53,339 nt of DNA, taken from positions 1-53,339 of the forward strand of contig CAZJBM010000019.1 of assembly GCA_964544595.1 (NCBI GenBank). The letters are read 5' to 3'. Below are positions 33,793 through 41,331 of this stretch, one piece after another. The position numbers were made by a program, and so were the translations under genes. The notes below the pieces were generated by a model, which was not told the DNA's origin, searched no databases, and worked only from the letters and a program-made list of their open reading frames with translations. Numbering within the stretch: position 1 is the stretch's first letter; the number at the start of each line of letters is the position of its first letter. Origin of the DNA: JAGBWK01 sp964544595. Its GTDB lineage: Bacteria; Bacteroidota; Bacteroidia; Bacteroidales; Muribaculaceae.

Positions 33793-35031
33793 TTAGCTGT
33801 AAGTGATCTCTTCGATGCTGTGCATTTTCTTATCATCGCGCTTATTGTAATGCACGCCCGATACCATTTTCTTGACGAGATTCTTTTTAGAGGCCCATAT
33901 TTTCGGCATTCCAATCGTCTCTGAGCCTCCCGACTGATCTCTACGAATATTGGATATGCCGCCGCTGACAAAGAGATAACCCACGAAATAAAAGAAATAC
34001 TTCTTTTTCCATACTATGTAATCGATCTGGTCGATAGGGAGCGTTATGCCTGTTTTAGCCTTCGAATCGGTGAAGATCAATTTGTCGGAGAACACGGCGA
34101 GCGTGCGTTTAGCGAATGGGTTAGGCAGCAAGCCCAACATCATTCTCGGGCGAATTATCTTCGACGCGGCTGGGATATGCTTGTCGATAAGTATTTTCTT
34201 GATAGCTTTAATGGCCTTGTTGCTGAACTGGAGATGCGTCATAATGTTTTGCTGGCCAAAAATGCTGATATAGTTTGAGTGAAAAAAGCCTTTTTCTATA
34301 TCAAGGTAGCTGATCTGGTCATACGGGAGATATACGGTCTCCACCGAGCTGCCTTTCTTATATTTATAGATGATAGCGTCGTCGGAAAAGCCTATTTCCT
34401 CATGCTTTCTGAACTTAAAGGGCGAGAACAGCTTACCTAACCAGAAGCAATCGTTGAAGGTCTCAGACGCTTCAGTGCCGATTACCGATCCGTTGTCGAT
34501 AAGGTGCTGATTAAGTTTATCGCCATGAGCTTGCTCAGGATGGTAGAAAAACGCCTGGTCGTGAGCCGAGCCGAAATATGTGCGATAGCCGCTTGGCAGA
34601 AATCCGAATTTAAGCACTCTCTCGGTCGTCGAGAACACAACATCCTTGACACTGATACAAACCGGATTACTGTCGGTAGCGAGTATCCTTCTATCAGGCA
34701 CGTATATCACGACATCATCAGTAAGCCATGCGTTATTGCTGTTCATGCGCTTGCTTTTGCCGCTTTTCAACGCGCCGACCGCTTCGTTAAATTCAATCAG
34801 GTTGTCAAAATTATATGCTATGGGAGCATTCACTGCTTTTAATTCCGAGAGAATACGCTCTATTTCCTTGTCCGACACCCTTACTTTGACATAAGATCCA
34901 TTTCGCGAGCCGATAAAAATGTACTGGCCAAGGAGCAATCCTTTTCTCGGCACGAGATAATCGACGTCACTGAGCGCTATCGATCCCTGCTTTGTTTTCA
35001 GTATACCATCATTAATGGTAAATTTACTCAT
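33793..35031 (-). CDS. Protein of repeated PH-like (bacterial pleckstrin-type) modules
   Basis: A 412-residue protein without signal peptide that appears to hold four related modules of the form hydrophobic strand, charged turn, LPhDQIDYL, aromatic K-rich strand, IhhxG: near residues 5-45, 100-155, 215-275 and 305-375. Examples are DDAIIYKYKKGSSVETVYLP and DKLIFTDSKAKTGITLPIDQ. This resembles bacterial PH-like domains that bind lipids or peptides. The start at 35031 (MSKFTINDG) was chosen because the upstream extension is low-quality. First gene of a three-gene operon behind promoter-leader repeat copy 1. Confidence 0.65.
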   Translation of the reverse strand: MSKFTINDGILKTKQGSIALSDVDYLVPRKGLLLGQYIFIGSRNGSYVKVRVSDKEIERILSELKAVNAPIAYNFDNLIEFNEAVGALKSGKSKRMNSNNAWLTDDVVIYVPDRRILATDSNPVCISVKDVVFSTTERVLKFGFLPSGYRTYFGSAHDQAFFYHPEQAHGDKLNQHLIDNGSVIGTEASETFNDCFWLGKLFSPFKFRKHEEIGFSDDAIIYKYKKGSSVETVYLPYDQISYLDIEKGFFHSNYISIFGQQNIMTHLQFSNKAIKAIKKILIDKHIPAASKIIRPRMMLGLLPNPFAKRTLAVFSDKLIFTDSKAKTGITLPIDQIDYIVWKKKYFFYFVGYLFVSGGISNIRRDQSGGSETIGMPKIWASKKNLVKKMVSGVHYNKRDDKKMHSIEEITYS

Positions 35032-35103
35032 AACTCTGAATTTGAAATGTTTACAACTCCGTAACGACACCGTTTACGGAACATGTATATGAAGAAAAGC
35101 GTG

Positions 35104-35375
35104 GTGCCACTACCATTGCTCCGCTCTGATGATGCAGTAAGAGATTGGGGAAGTTCCAAGACATCAGAACCGAAGCGTCATCGTAACGCTTTTAGTTATT
35201 ACACCATCGGTAGAAACATAAATCGATACTTAGCAGCGACTCCTCACTTGGAGTCTTGTGGTCGCCACAAATTTACGATTTTGTTTTGACTGTATCGCAT
35301 AGAATCGCGATTTGTTTCAGAAAACGACACCGACGGCTTCATGCGGGCTTTCCATTTGCCAAATCATAGTTAATC
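35104..35375 (-). repeat. Promoter-leader repeat, copy 1
   Basis: Direct repeat of 38937-39204 with scattered substitutions. On the minus strand it has TAAATTTG (complement of 35268-35275) as -7 box, then paired segments GACTCC/GGAGTC (within 35239-35255), ATCG/CGAT, AAGCGT/ACGCTT, and TCTGATG/CATCAGA (complement of 35162-35168 / 35125-35131). It ends about 70 bp before the PH-like gene, giving a leader of roughly 230 nt. It is uninterrupted at GTGCCACTACC, unlike copy 2. Confidence 0.75.
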
Positions 35376-35419
35376 TTCACAACTAATATCCTCCCCGCAT
35401 AATTATTAAGCCTGTAGAT

Positions 35420-35462
35420 AGAAATCCTGTTTGCATATACGATTGTTACAAACAGGATTTCT
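35420..35462. terminator. Strong hairpin terminator of the CsgG-like operon
   Basis: Perfect 14-bp inverted repeat AGAAATCCTGTTTG (35420-35433) / CAAACAGGATTTCT (35449-35462) with a 15-nt loop, 38 bp past the stop of the last gene in the minus-strand operon. A/T-rich sequence follows on both sides. Confidence 0.85.
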
Positions 35463-35500
35463 TTAATTATATATCAAGAATCTATATGTGATTTGGAATT

Positions 35501-36448
35501 TTACTTAACACCGCCCCAAAAACTTTGCTTAACATTTCTTGATGATACGGGAAGCGAAATATTATTTGACAATGCTTGTTGGATTTCTTCGCCGCCTTTT
35601 TTTACTTTTGCAAGGCTGCGTGACTTACCTAAAACCTCTTCAACTTCAAGTTCTCCGATAAGCTTCCTTGATAATTCTCCGTCAATATCCATTTCCTTGT
35701 AAACTTCAAGCATCTGCTTCTTTTGTATACCATCTTCAGAACCGAGGCTCACGTATACAGTCTTGGCCTTCTTTGCATTACCTTCTTCAACTTTAAGTAT
35801 TTTACCCTCGGCTTTAAATGTATTGAGGATAAGAATAGTAAATGCGTCTTGATTTACGCAATTACTAAGCAAACCATCGCGGGCGGCAGCTTGCGACGAA
35901 TATTTTGAAGAATGGTCATATAAACTATAATGGCCATCTTCAAGATTGTAAGTTTCCTGAGCCATTACCGCGCCGTTTTCACAATTTATAATCTTAACGG
36001 TGTACACAACGTTGGCAACATAATAAGGATAGCGACCCTTTACATAACGCTCTGACTTACCACTCGAATTTTTTCTATAGTCGGTTTCTTCATAAACCTT
36101 TTGGCCTGAAGTCAGTTTGTCGAGATTGACACTCAAAATACAATCCGCATTAAGAGAACTCATATCAGAAACAGTATTGGCATCCATTGCTGATTCCTGC
36201 TTACGACGTTCCGATTCATTGTTCAACGCGCGCGAGGTTGAGTTGTTGCGATCTGTCACTATCACGCGTCCGGTTTTCTGAATAGCTTTGACAATCTGAT
36301 TGCGAACCATCTCTACGTCATCTTTTGAGAAATCTGACGAGTAGGTGAAATCCTCTACTCCGAGCACTTTTTTCTTAAGTTCTTGCGCATTTGTTACCGA
36401 ACTTACCATAATGGCAAAAACCATTACGAAATACTTGATTAATTTCAT
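35501..36448 (-). CDS. CsgG/LpoB-like exported protein
   Basis: A 315-residue exported protein (signal MKLIKYFVMVFAIMVSSVTN, cleavage near NAQ). The mature N-terminal half has the TolB/CsgG/LpoB-type layout: VLGVEDFTYSSDFSKDDVEM, VKAIQKTGRVIVTDRN, DCILSVNLDKLTSGQ, and YTVKIINCENGAVMAQETYN. The C-terminal part (KKAKTVYVSLGSEDGIQKKQ...GELEVEEVLGKSRSLAKVKKG) looks like an SH3/FlgT-C-type barrel. Such proteins form secretion channels or activate cell-wall enzymes; there is no lipobox here. Last gene of a four-gene operon of exported proteins. Confidence 0.72.
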   Translation of the reverse strand: MKLIKYFVMVFAIMVSSVTNAQELKKKVLGVEDFTYSSDFSKDDVEMVRNQIVKAIQKTGRVIVTDRNNSTSRALNNESERRKQESAMDANTVSDMSSLNADCILSVNLDKLTSGQKVYEETDYRKNSSGKSERYVKGRYPYYVANVVYTVKIINCENGAVMAQETYNLEDGHYSLYDHSSKYSSQAAARDGLLSNCVNQDAFTILILNTFKAEGKILKVEEGNAKKAKTVYVSLGSEDGIQKKQMLEVYKEMDIDGELSRKLIGELEVEEVLGKSRSLAKVKKGGEEIQQALSNNISLPVSSRNVKQSFWGGVK

Positions 36449-36487
36449 TGTAATTTTGTGATTTTAGTGTTAACAATATGATTTGGG

Positions 36488-37417
36488 TTAATATCTAAGC
36501 ACATGATAGTGCACCACTCTGCTCTTATAATAAGATTTTGCGATTGATGCAGCGGCATTTATTCTTGTCTTTTCAAGATCGGCTGCCATTTCAAGGGCTT
36601 TCATGGCTCTTTGATTTTCGCTTTCCTGTTCATTATTGATTGTGGCTCGCACTTGGTTTATTAATGATTTAGCGGAGTCATAATGAGAAGAGGACGGGTC
36701 GATCTGCGCAGCGAGATTAACAGCTGTGGCATAGTCTTTTGTGGCGTATGCAGCCCGCGCCTCATTCATTATGCTGGCAGCGTTCTTATTTACATATTGA
36801 GTATGCACTTTGTTCATGAGCGAAAGAGCCTCATCATATCCGGCAACAGATGAAGGATAGCTTGAGAGCATTGCTATCGCCTCTTCATATTCTCCTCTTG
36901 CGGCTAAGGATGATGCCTTAGAAAGAATCGCATCTTTATTAGCTTCGTAATATTGCGCGATCTTTACCTTTGTGGCTGCTATAAAATCTTTAAAGTGAGG
37001 GTCATTACCTTTTAGTCCCGTAAAAGCGTTTTTTACCGCGCTGCTTTTCACCCGCTCAGATGTGCCTTGCAAAGGCCATGTCTCACTTGAGAAAATAGTC
37101 TTCGTGGCGACATCCGCAACATTCAGGGTAAGATCGATTTTTACCTTATAAAAGTTTTTGATGCCTCCCTCAATCAGATTTTCTTCGATAACATTTACTG
37201 TGGGATACATCACGAAATCGCCTCCCAAAGCTGTTATTCCGGAAGCCGAAAGCATTTTTTCAAGTTTAGATTGCAGAAGTGTGTACGCATCCGGGCTAAT
37301 TCCATCAATTTCCTGTTCGGGGATGACGATGCCAATGGTCAAATTGTCCACGGCTTTCATTGAAGCCATTAGCGATAGACCGAATAATATGAGCAGTATC
37401 CTTTTCATATTTATCAT
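36488..37417 (-). CDS. Exported protein with LpoB-like N-terminus and helical repeats
   Basis: A 309-residue exported protein (signal MKRILLILFGLSLMASMKA). Residues 25-150 alternate strands and helices (TIGIVIPEQEIDGISPDAYT, FVMYPTVNVIEENLIEGGIK), reminiscent of CsgG/LpoB-like domains. Residues 155-290 are TPR-like helices (ARGEYEEAIAMLSSYPSSVA, ATKDYATAVNLAAQIDP) ending in a coiled segment. It starts in the ATGA overlap with the DUF6175 stop codon, showing tight coupling. No specific family was recognised. Confidence 0.7.
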   Translation of the reverse strand: MINMKRILLILFGLSLMASMKAVDNLTIGIVIPEQEIDGISPDAYTLLQSKLEKMLSASGITALGGDFVMYPTVNVIEENLIEGGIKNFYKVKIDLTLNVADVATKTIFSSETWPLQGTSERVKSSAVKNAFTGLKGNDPHFKDFIAATKVKIAQYYEANKDAILSKASSLAARGEYEEAIAMLSSYPSSVAGYDEALSLMNKVHTQYVNKNAASIMNEARAAYATKDYATAVNLAAQIDPSSSHYDSAKSLINQVRATINNEQESENQRAMKALEMAADLEKTRINAAASIAKSYYKSRVVHYHVLRY

Positions 37418-38280
37418 TTTACTTTAATGTATAGAGTGCCGCCATTCATGTCGCGATCCACCGACATTCCGTACTGCTTGAAAAGATTGGCTAACTCTCT
37501 GCTAAACTTATTTATATTATAATTTTTGCCAGTGGACGGATCCTTCAGAGGAATACGCACGTCATCAAATATCATCTTTTTGGCAGTGGTGCCTTGAATA
37601 TGATAGTTGTTTTGATATGCATGGTTCTCCATCCATATTTCAATTATATCTCGCAGCTCATCACCCGAATCGCCGATTTCTGAGCTTGTGTCGTAGTCCG
37701 ACATTTCACTAAAGGATATATTTACCACAATTGAACGACCATTGTAAATCATATCGTCAAACGATTGCTGCATTGTGGTCAGAAATCCGTCCATTGCTTT
37801 ATCCACAGCTTTAGCTCCAAGCTTACCGATATCTTTAGTATAGAACTTTCCGCTATCGCCTATTTTGCTAGCCAATGTTTTGGATGTCGAAGCTTCGTAA
37901 GCCTTTAAAACGACTCTCACAGAGTTTCCATCTGTGCTGTAGTTGATGTTTACGTCAGCTTCCACAAATATGTCTGCTCCTGAACTTTGGATAACCCGAC
38001 TTTTCAAGTCGGTCTGTGCGTCATCCTCAAAAACGTCGCTCTGTGACACACTCTTGAAATTAGCATAGAAATCCTTTGTCTGGAATCCTTTGTCAGCAAA
38101 TGCTCCGCTGATTTGTGCGATAACCTGGCGCTTATCATTAGACTGGTCCAATGTTGTGCGAATATCCGTACCTTCTTTAACAAATGGAATTACCATGATG
38201 GTGGGTTGCACAGTGTTAACTTGGGCAAAGGCCGCAAAGCCAATCAAAACACTTACAAGCGTTAAAAGTCTTATTTTCAT
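37414..38280 (-). CDS. DUF6175-like exported protein
   Basis: A 288-residue exported protein (signal MKIRLLTLVSVLIGFAAFAQ). It continues PTIMVIPFVKEGTDIRTTLD and QVIAQISGAFADKGFQTKDF, then GADIFVEADVNINYS, consistent with the DUF6175 family of Bacteroidota exported proteins that often neighbour CsgG-like genes. The C-terminal half (IVVNISFSEMSDYD...GGTLYIKVK) looks like a second alpha/beta domain. It overlaps the next gene by 4 bp and follows the 141-residue gene by 21 bp. Role unknown; the fold suggests an envelope complex component. Confidence 0.7.
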   Translation of the reverse strand: MKIRLLTLVSVLIGFAAFAQVNTVQPTIMVIPFVKEGTDIRTTLDQSNDKRQVIAQISGAFADKGFQTKDFYANFKSVSQSDVFEDDAQTDLKSRVIQSSGADIFVEADVNINYSTDGNSVRVVLKAYEASTSKTLASKIGDSGKFYTKDIGKLGAKAVDKAMDGFLTTMQQSFDDMIYNGRSIVVNISFSEMSDYDTSSEIGDSGDELRDIIEIWMENHAYQNNYHIQGTTAKKMIFDDVRIPLKDPSTGKNYNINKFSRELANLFKQYGMSVDRDMNGGTLYIKVK

Positions 38281-38301
38281 TATATTAAAATGCGTTTAAA
38301 A

Positions 38302-38727
38302 TTAGTGTAGTCCAAATCTTTTGTATAGATGCTTCTGCTCAAGGTCAGAGATAAGCGCATCGATATTAATCGTAAGAATGACGACAGCCTCTTTCTTTTT
38401 ATAATAGGTAAGATTACTATATGTTACAAATGAATACAATCTTCCCTGTTTTATCATTTCATCGAAATATTGTTGGTGGCGCTCAACGATACTCTCATCA
38501 GTTCCAAGCAATGCCTTTTTGCATATTTTTGATGTAGGAATGCCTCTGAATAAAATTTGAAAATACGCGTCTTGAATCGACTTTGCCACTGCCTCTTTCT
38601 TTTTGACATTGAATTCAGTGACCGAAAGCATCAACTGGCCATTTCCCTCTCCTTCATACACAATATCCTGCGCCCATGCAGACAAACCAAGCACTAAGAT
38701 GCATATTCCGGCTAAAAAATATCTCAT
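38302..38727 (-). CDS. Small exported protein, first gene of the CsgG-like operon
   Basis: A 141-residue product with a signal peptide (MRYFLAGICILVLGLSAWAQ). The mature part (SVTEFNVKKKEAVAKSIQDA...GIPTSKICKKALLGTDES...YYKKKEAVVILTINIDALIS) resembles the short alpha/beta proteins found in front of DUF6175 genes and may be a LPP20/FlgT-N-like domain. It lies 21 bp upstream of the DUF6175 gene. Its transcript would begin about 365 nt upstream in promoter-leader repeat copy 2. Confidence 0.68.
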   Translation of the reverse strand: MRYFLAGICILVLGLSAWAQDIVYEGEGNGQLMLSVTEFNVKKKEAVAKSIQDAYFQILFRGIPTSKICKKALLGTDESIVERHQQYFDEMIKQGRLYSFVTYSNLTYYKKKEAVVILTINIDALISDLEQKHLYKRFGLH

Positions 38728-38794
38728 TTTGCAATAACGATATTGTCAACCCGACACCTTTGTTGACTGATTATAAACGAAAAGCGTGGTGCCA

Positions 38795-38936
38795 AACTCT
38801 CCGCTCGCTCCACGTCTTGAGGCCTTCGCATTGCCTTGCATCATAGAACAAGCAAAGTAGAAGACCCACGCTACATGTATAGTCGCGACGCTATTCCCTC
38901 ACGGGAACATATCGTCTTGTTGACATACACATAACT
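38795..38936. mobile_element. 142-bp insertion in promoter-leader copy 2, flanked by GTGCCA repeats
   Basis: Copy 1 reads AAAGCGTGGTGCCACTACC without interruption. Copy 2 reads AAAGCGTGGTGCCA, then 142 extra bases, then GTGCCACTACC. The 6-bp direct repeat GTGCCA (38789-38794 and 38937-38942) looks like a target duplication. The insert has a hairpin (GACG-TAT-TCCC-tcac-GGGA-ATA-CGTC near 38887-38914) but no terminal inverted repeats that I can see, and no ORF. Confidence 0.55.
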
Positions 38937-39204
38937 GTGCCACTACCTTTGCTCCGCTCTGATGATGCAGTAAGAAGTTGCGAAGTTCCAAGACATCAGA
39001 ACCGAAGCGTCATAGTAACGCTCTTAGTTATTTCACCATCGGGGCAAGCATCTGACCGATACTTGCCTAAGACACCTCTCTTGGGGTCTTGTGGTCGCCA
39101 CAAATTTACGATTTTCTTTTGATTATATCAAATAGAATCGCGATTTGTTTAAGAAAATGACACCGATGGCTTCACGCGGGCCTTCCATTTGCCAACCCAA
39201 AGTT
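38937..39204 (-). repeat. Promoter-leader repeat, copy 2
   Basis: Second copy of the element at 35104-35375, same orientation relative to its operon. On the minus strand TTTG (complement of 39129-39132) and TAAATTTG (complement of 39101-39108) are 20 bp apart, a good Bacteroidota promoter. The transcribed part keeps the stems GGGGTCTT/AAGACACC (one mismatch), CCGAT/ATCGG (39056-39060/39038-39042), AGCGT/ACGCT (39006-39010/39018-39022) and TCTGATG/CATCAGA (38958-38964/38994-39000). The ORFs that cross both copies are not conserved as proteins. Confidence 0.75.
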
Positions 39205-39300
39205 ATAAACTATCCGCATGAAAACCATCATCCATTTCATCCATTGCTTCGCAGGGGTTATATAAACTAAATTCCTTTCTTACTTAGTCAAAAAAAACAC

Positions 39301-39308
39301 TATCTTTG
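39301..39308 (+). promoter_or_regulatory. -7 box of the kinase gene
   Basis: TATCTTTG fits TAnnTTTG and lies 19 bp before the kinase ATG (39328), giving a leader of about 13 nt. The -33 element is unclear within the preceding A run. Confidence 0.6.
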
Positions 39309-39327
39309 CAACGAAACTCCAATATTT

Positions 39328-40632
39328 ATGTCGGGATTTATACAGAACGTGAGCGATTTCGATTCGGACACCCGTACGGGTATAGACTTCGACGAGGCAG
39401 TCATGCTCTCGGCCGGAGGCTCCACGTGCGACATATACCGCACCCGATGGCAGCGGCGCGACGTGTTTGTGAAGCGGCTCAAGGAGAAATACCGCTCCAT
39501 GCCGCTCTATCTCGACGCGCTCGACAAGGAATTTGACATCGGCGTAAGGCTCCGCCACCGCTCGCTGCCTGAATACCGCGAGTTTCATCGCGACTATATA
39601 GTGATGGACTATATCGACGGCTTAACCCTGGCCGAGATGCTGCGACGCAAAGACCCGTGGCTATCGTCGGAAAAGAACATCGCTCGACTTCTGACCGAAC
39701 TGGTTGATGTTGTCGAATATCTGCATCGTCACAACGTGGTTCATTGCGACATTAAGCCCGACAACATCATCATTACGGCCAACAACAGCAACTTAGTGCT
39801 GATTGATTTCGACAAGAGCTACACCGATTCGCTCAACAACACATCGGGCCACCCGGCAAAATATGGCCTGACAGTAGACGACAGGGGGAAGTCGGCGATA
39901 GATTTCCATGCCATAGGTATGCTTGTGGAGCGGCTTCGACGCGAAGTCGCCGGATTTAAGTTTTCAGCTTACAGGAAATTTGTAAGGGCTTGCTACAATA
40001 CCGACGCGAATTGCGAGCAACTTAAAGAAATTCTCGCATCGAATCATTCCAAGACCCGCGCTTTAAAGCTTGCTCTACGCGCGATTGCTTTGATAATCGC
40101 AGTCGTCGCGCTGGTGACGTGGATAGCGAGGTATCGGTCGGAAAAACCAGTGAATCAAGAGACCATCGTCACGCAAGAGCCGACTGAAAAAACCGACTGC
40201 GACACAGCGATTATTAAGCCTGATAACGTGCATGTCACCTCCCCTGCTCCGGCCCATAAGACACAACAAGAGCTGCATTACGACGCTAATGAAAAAGCCG
40301 CGACATTAGACCGCCGCATACAGCCCTCCTTCAACGAGCTTCTTGCCGATCTCGACCGACTCAACACACTCAAAAACGACGAAAGCCTTTCAGGGCAACA
40401 ACTCCTCGACAACATCCGACGGCACGGCGATCTCGCCGATGAGTATATCACCGAAGCGTTTGAAATATTGAAAGAATCTTTTCCCGGCACTACCGACAGA
40501 GAAGCATGGCGGATAATGGCATACTCCAAAGCCTATACCGGCTACACTCGCCGCGCCACCCCTGAGCTGAGGGCGCTCGGACAAGAGGTGGAGCGGCGCT
40601 TCGCGGCCGAAACGACCGAGATCACGAAATAA
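39328..40632 (+). CDS. Membrane-anchored eukaryotic-type Ser/Thr protein kinase
   Basis: A 434-residue protein with an N-terminal Hanks-type kinase domain: VFVKRL with ATP-binding Lys49, VVHCDIKPDNII with catalytic Asp141 (HCD instead of HRD), and LIDFDKSY, where the metal-binding Asp160 is kept but DFG is DFD. The glycine loop is degenerate (SAGGSTCDIY). A single transmembrane helix (about 247-267) follows, then an extracytoplasmic helical domain (about 300-430). Lys, catalytic Asp and metal Asp are present, so activity is plausible. Its 3' end overlaps the convergent regulator gene by 11 bp. Confidence 0.87.
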   Translation: MSGFIQNVSDFDSDTRTGIDFDEAVMLSAGGSTCDIYRTRWQRRDVFVKRLKEKYRSMPLYLDALDKEFDIGVRLRHRSLPEYREFHRDYIVMDYIDGLTLAEMLRRKDPWLSSEKNIARLLTELVDVVEYLHRHNVVHCDIKPDNIIITANNSNLVLIDFDKSYTDSLNNTSGHPAKYGLTVDDRGKSAIDFHAIGMLVERLRREVAGFKFSAYRKFVRACYNTDANCEQLKEILASNHSKTRALKLALRAIALIIAVVALVTWIARYRSEKPVNQETIVTQEPTEKTDCDTAIIKPDNVHVTSPAPAHKTQQELHYDANEKAATLDRRIQPSFNELLADLDRLNTLKNDESLSGQQLLDNIRRHGDLADEYITEAFEILKESFPGTTDREAWRIMAYSKAYTGYTRRATPELRALGQEVERRFAAETTEITK

Positions 40633-41182
40633 TCTCCACCGACTTCAATCCCCTGAATTTGGCCGACTCATACGCGCCCAAATCGATTCCGTCGCGCATT
40701 ACGTGAGCAACCACAAACCTATGACCTACCGCAAGCTGGGTGATCGTAAGCAAGTCGCCTTTATGTATATTGTGACTACCCTCCACTTCGTTGACTATGA
40801 AGGTGAAATCGCCTATATATGTCAGGAAGAACACCCGGTTGGGCTCATAAGAGATTCTCACCTGCGTTCCGCGTTCCAACTGCTGCACTTCAAGGCAATC
40901 GATTGGCGTGAAAACCGAAATGTCGGCATCTTCGCCCAAATCCTTTATCAGAGTCTCGTAGTCGTCACAACCGAGATATTGCGCGATTATATCCATAGTT
41001 GAAAGGCGCGGCACTACCTTGTCGGTCTTGAATCCGAAGAGGCGTTTCAGCGTATTGACGCCAAGATTCTCACTCGTCAGGTCTCTTATCGCCTGAGATA
41101 GAACATCGAAATCGGCACTTTGCGTCATGCCGAGTCCCACTTTTTCGCGAATTCTCTTCAAAATTTCATTCTCATTTGCCAT
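40622..41182 (-). CDS. Putative DNA-binding regulator with C-terminal sensor-like domain
   Basis: A 186-residue protein starting MANENEILKRIREKVGLGMT. The first 90 residues are helical (FDVLSQAIRDLTSENLGVNT, LKRLFGF, LSTMDIIAQYLGCDDYETLI), like the Bacteroidota XRE-type regulators with a predicted helix-turn-helix. The C-terminal half is beta-rich (VRISYEPNRVFFLTYIGDFT...). The start at 41182 replaces a longer frame that begins before the likely promoter. It converges on the kinase gene with an 11-bp overlap of the coding ends. Its targets are unknown. Confidence 0.65.
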   Translation of the reverse strand: MANENEILKRIREKVGLGMTQSADFDVLSQAIRDLTSENLGVNTLKRLFGFKTDKVVPRLSTMDIIAQYLGCDDYETLIKDLGEDADISVFTPIDCLEVQQLERGTQVRISYEPNRVFFLTYIGDFTFIVNEVEGSHNIHKGDLLTITQLAVGHRFVVAHVMRDGIDLGAYESAKFRGLKSVEIIS

Positions 41183-41282
41183 AACTTCGTATATTTCGTT
41201 TCGCTGCAAAGGTAGTCAATTTTACCCAACCGTGTCGCTCACGCATCCCAAATGGATGAAATGGCTGAACATCAAACGATAA

Positions 41283-41312
41283 GAGCGCGCAAACGAAATC
41301 GTCGGCGCGCTC
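41283..41312 (-). terminator. Hairpin after the nucleotidyltransferase gene
   Basis: GAGCGCGC (41283-41290) / GCGCGCTC (41305-41312) form a perfect 8-bp GC-rich stem 20 bp beyond the stop of the minus-strand galactose operon. A strong T-run is absent. Confidence 0.6.
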
Positions 41313-41331
41313 CCTGTCAGTTATAGTCAGC

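Noticed and set aside
35083..35289. 68-residue frame, similar to a 61-residue frame at 38937-39122
   Set aside because: Both are on the strand opposite the TAAATTTG promoter in the repeat; substitutions preserve stems better than the peptide.
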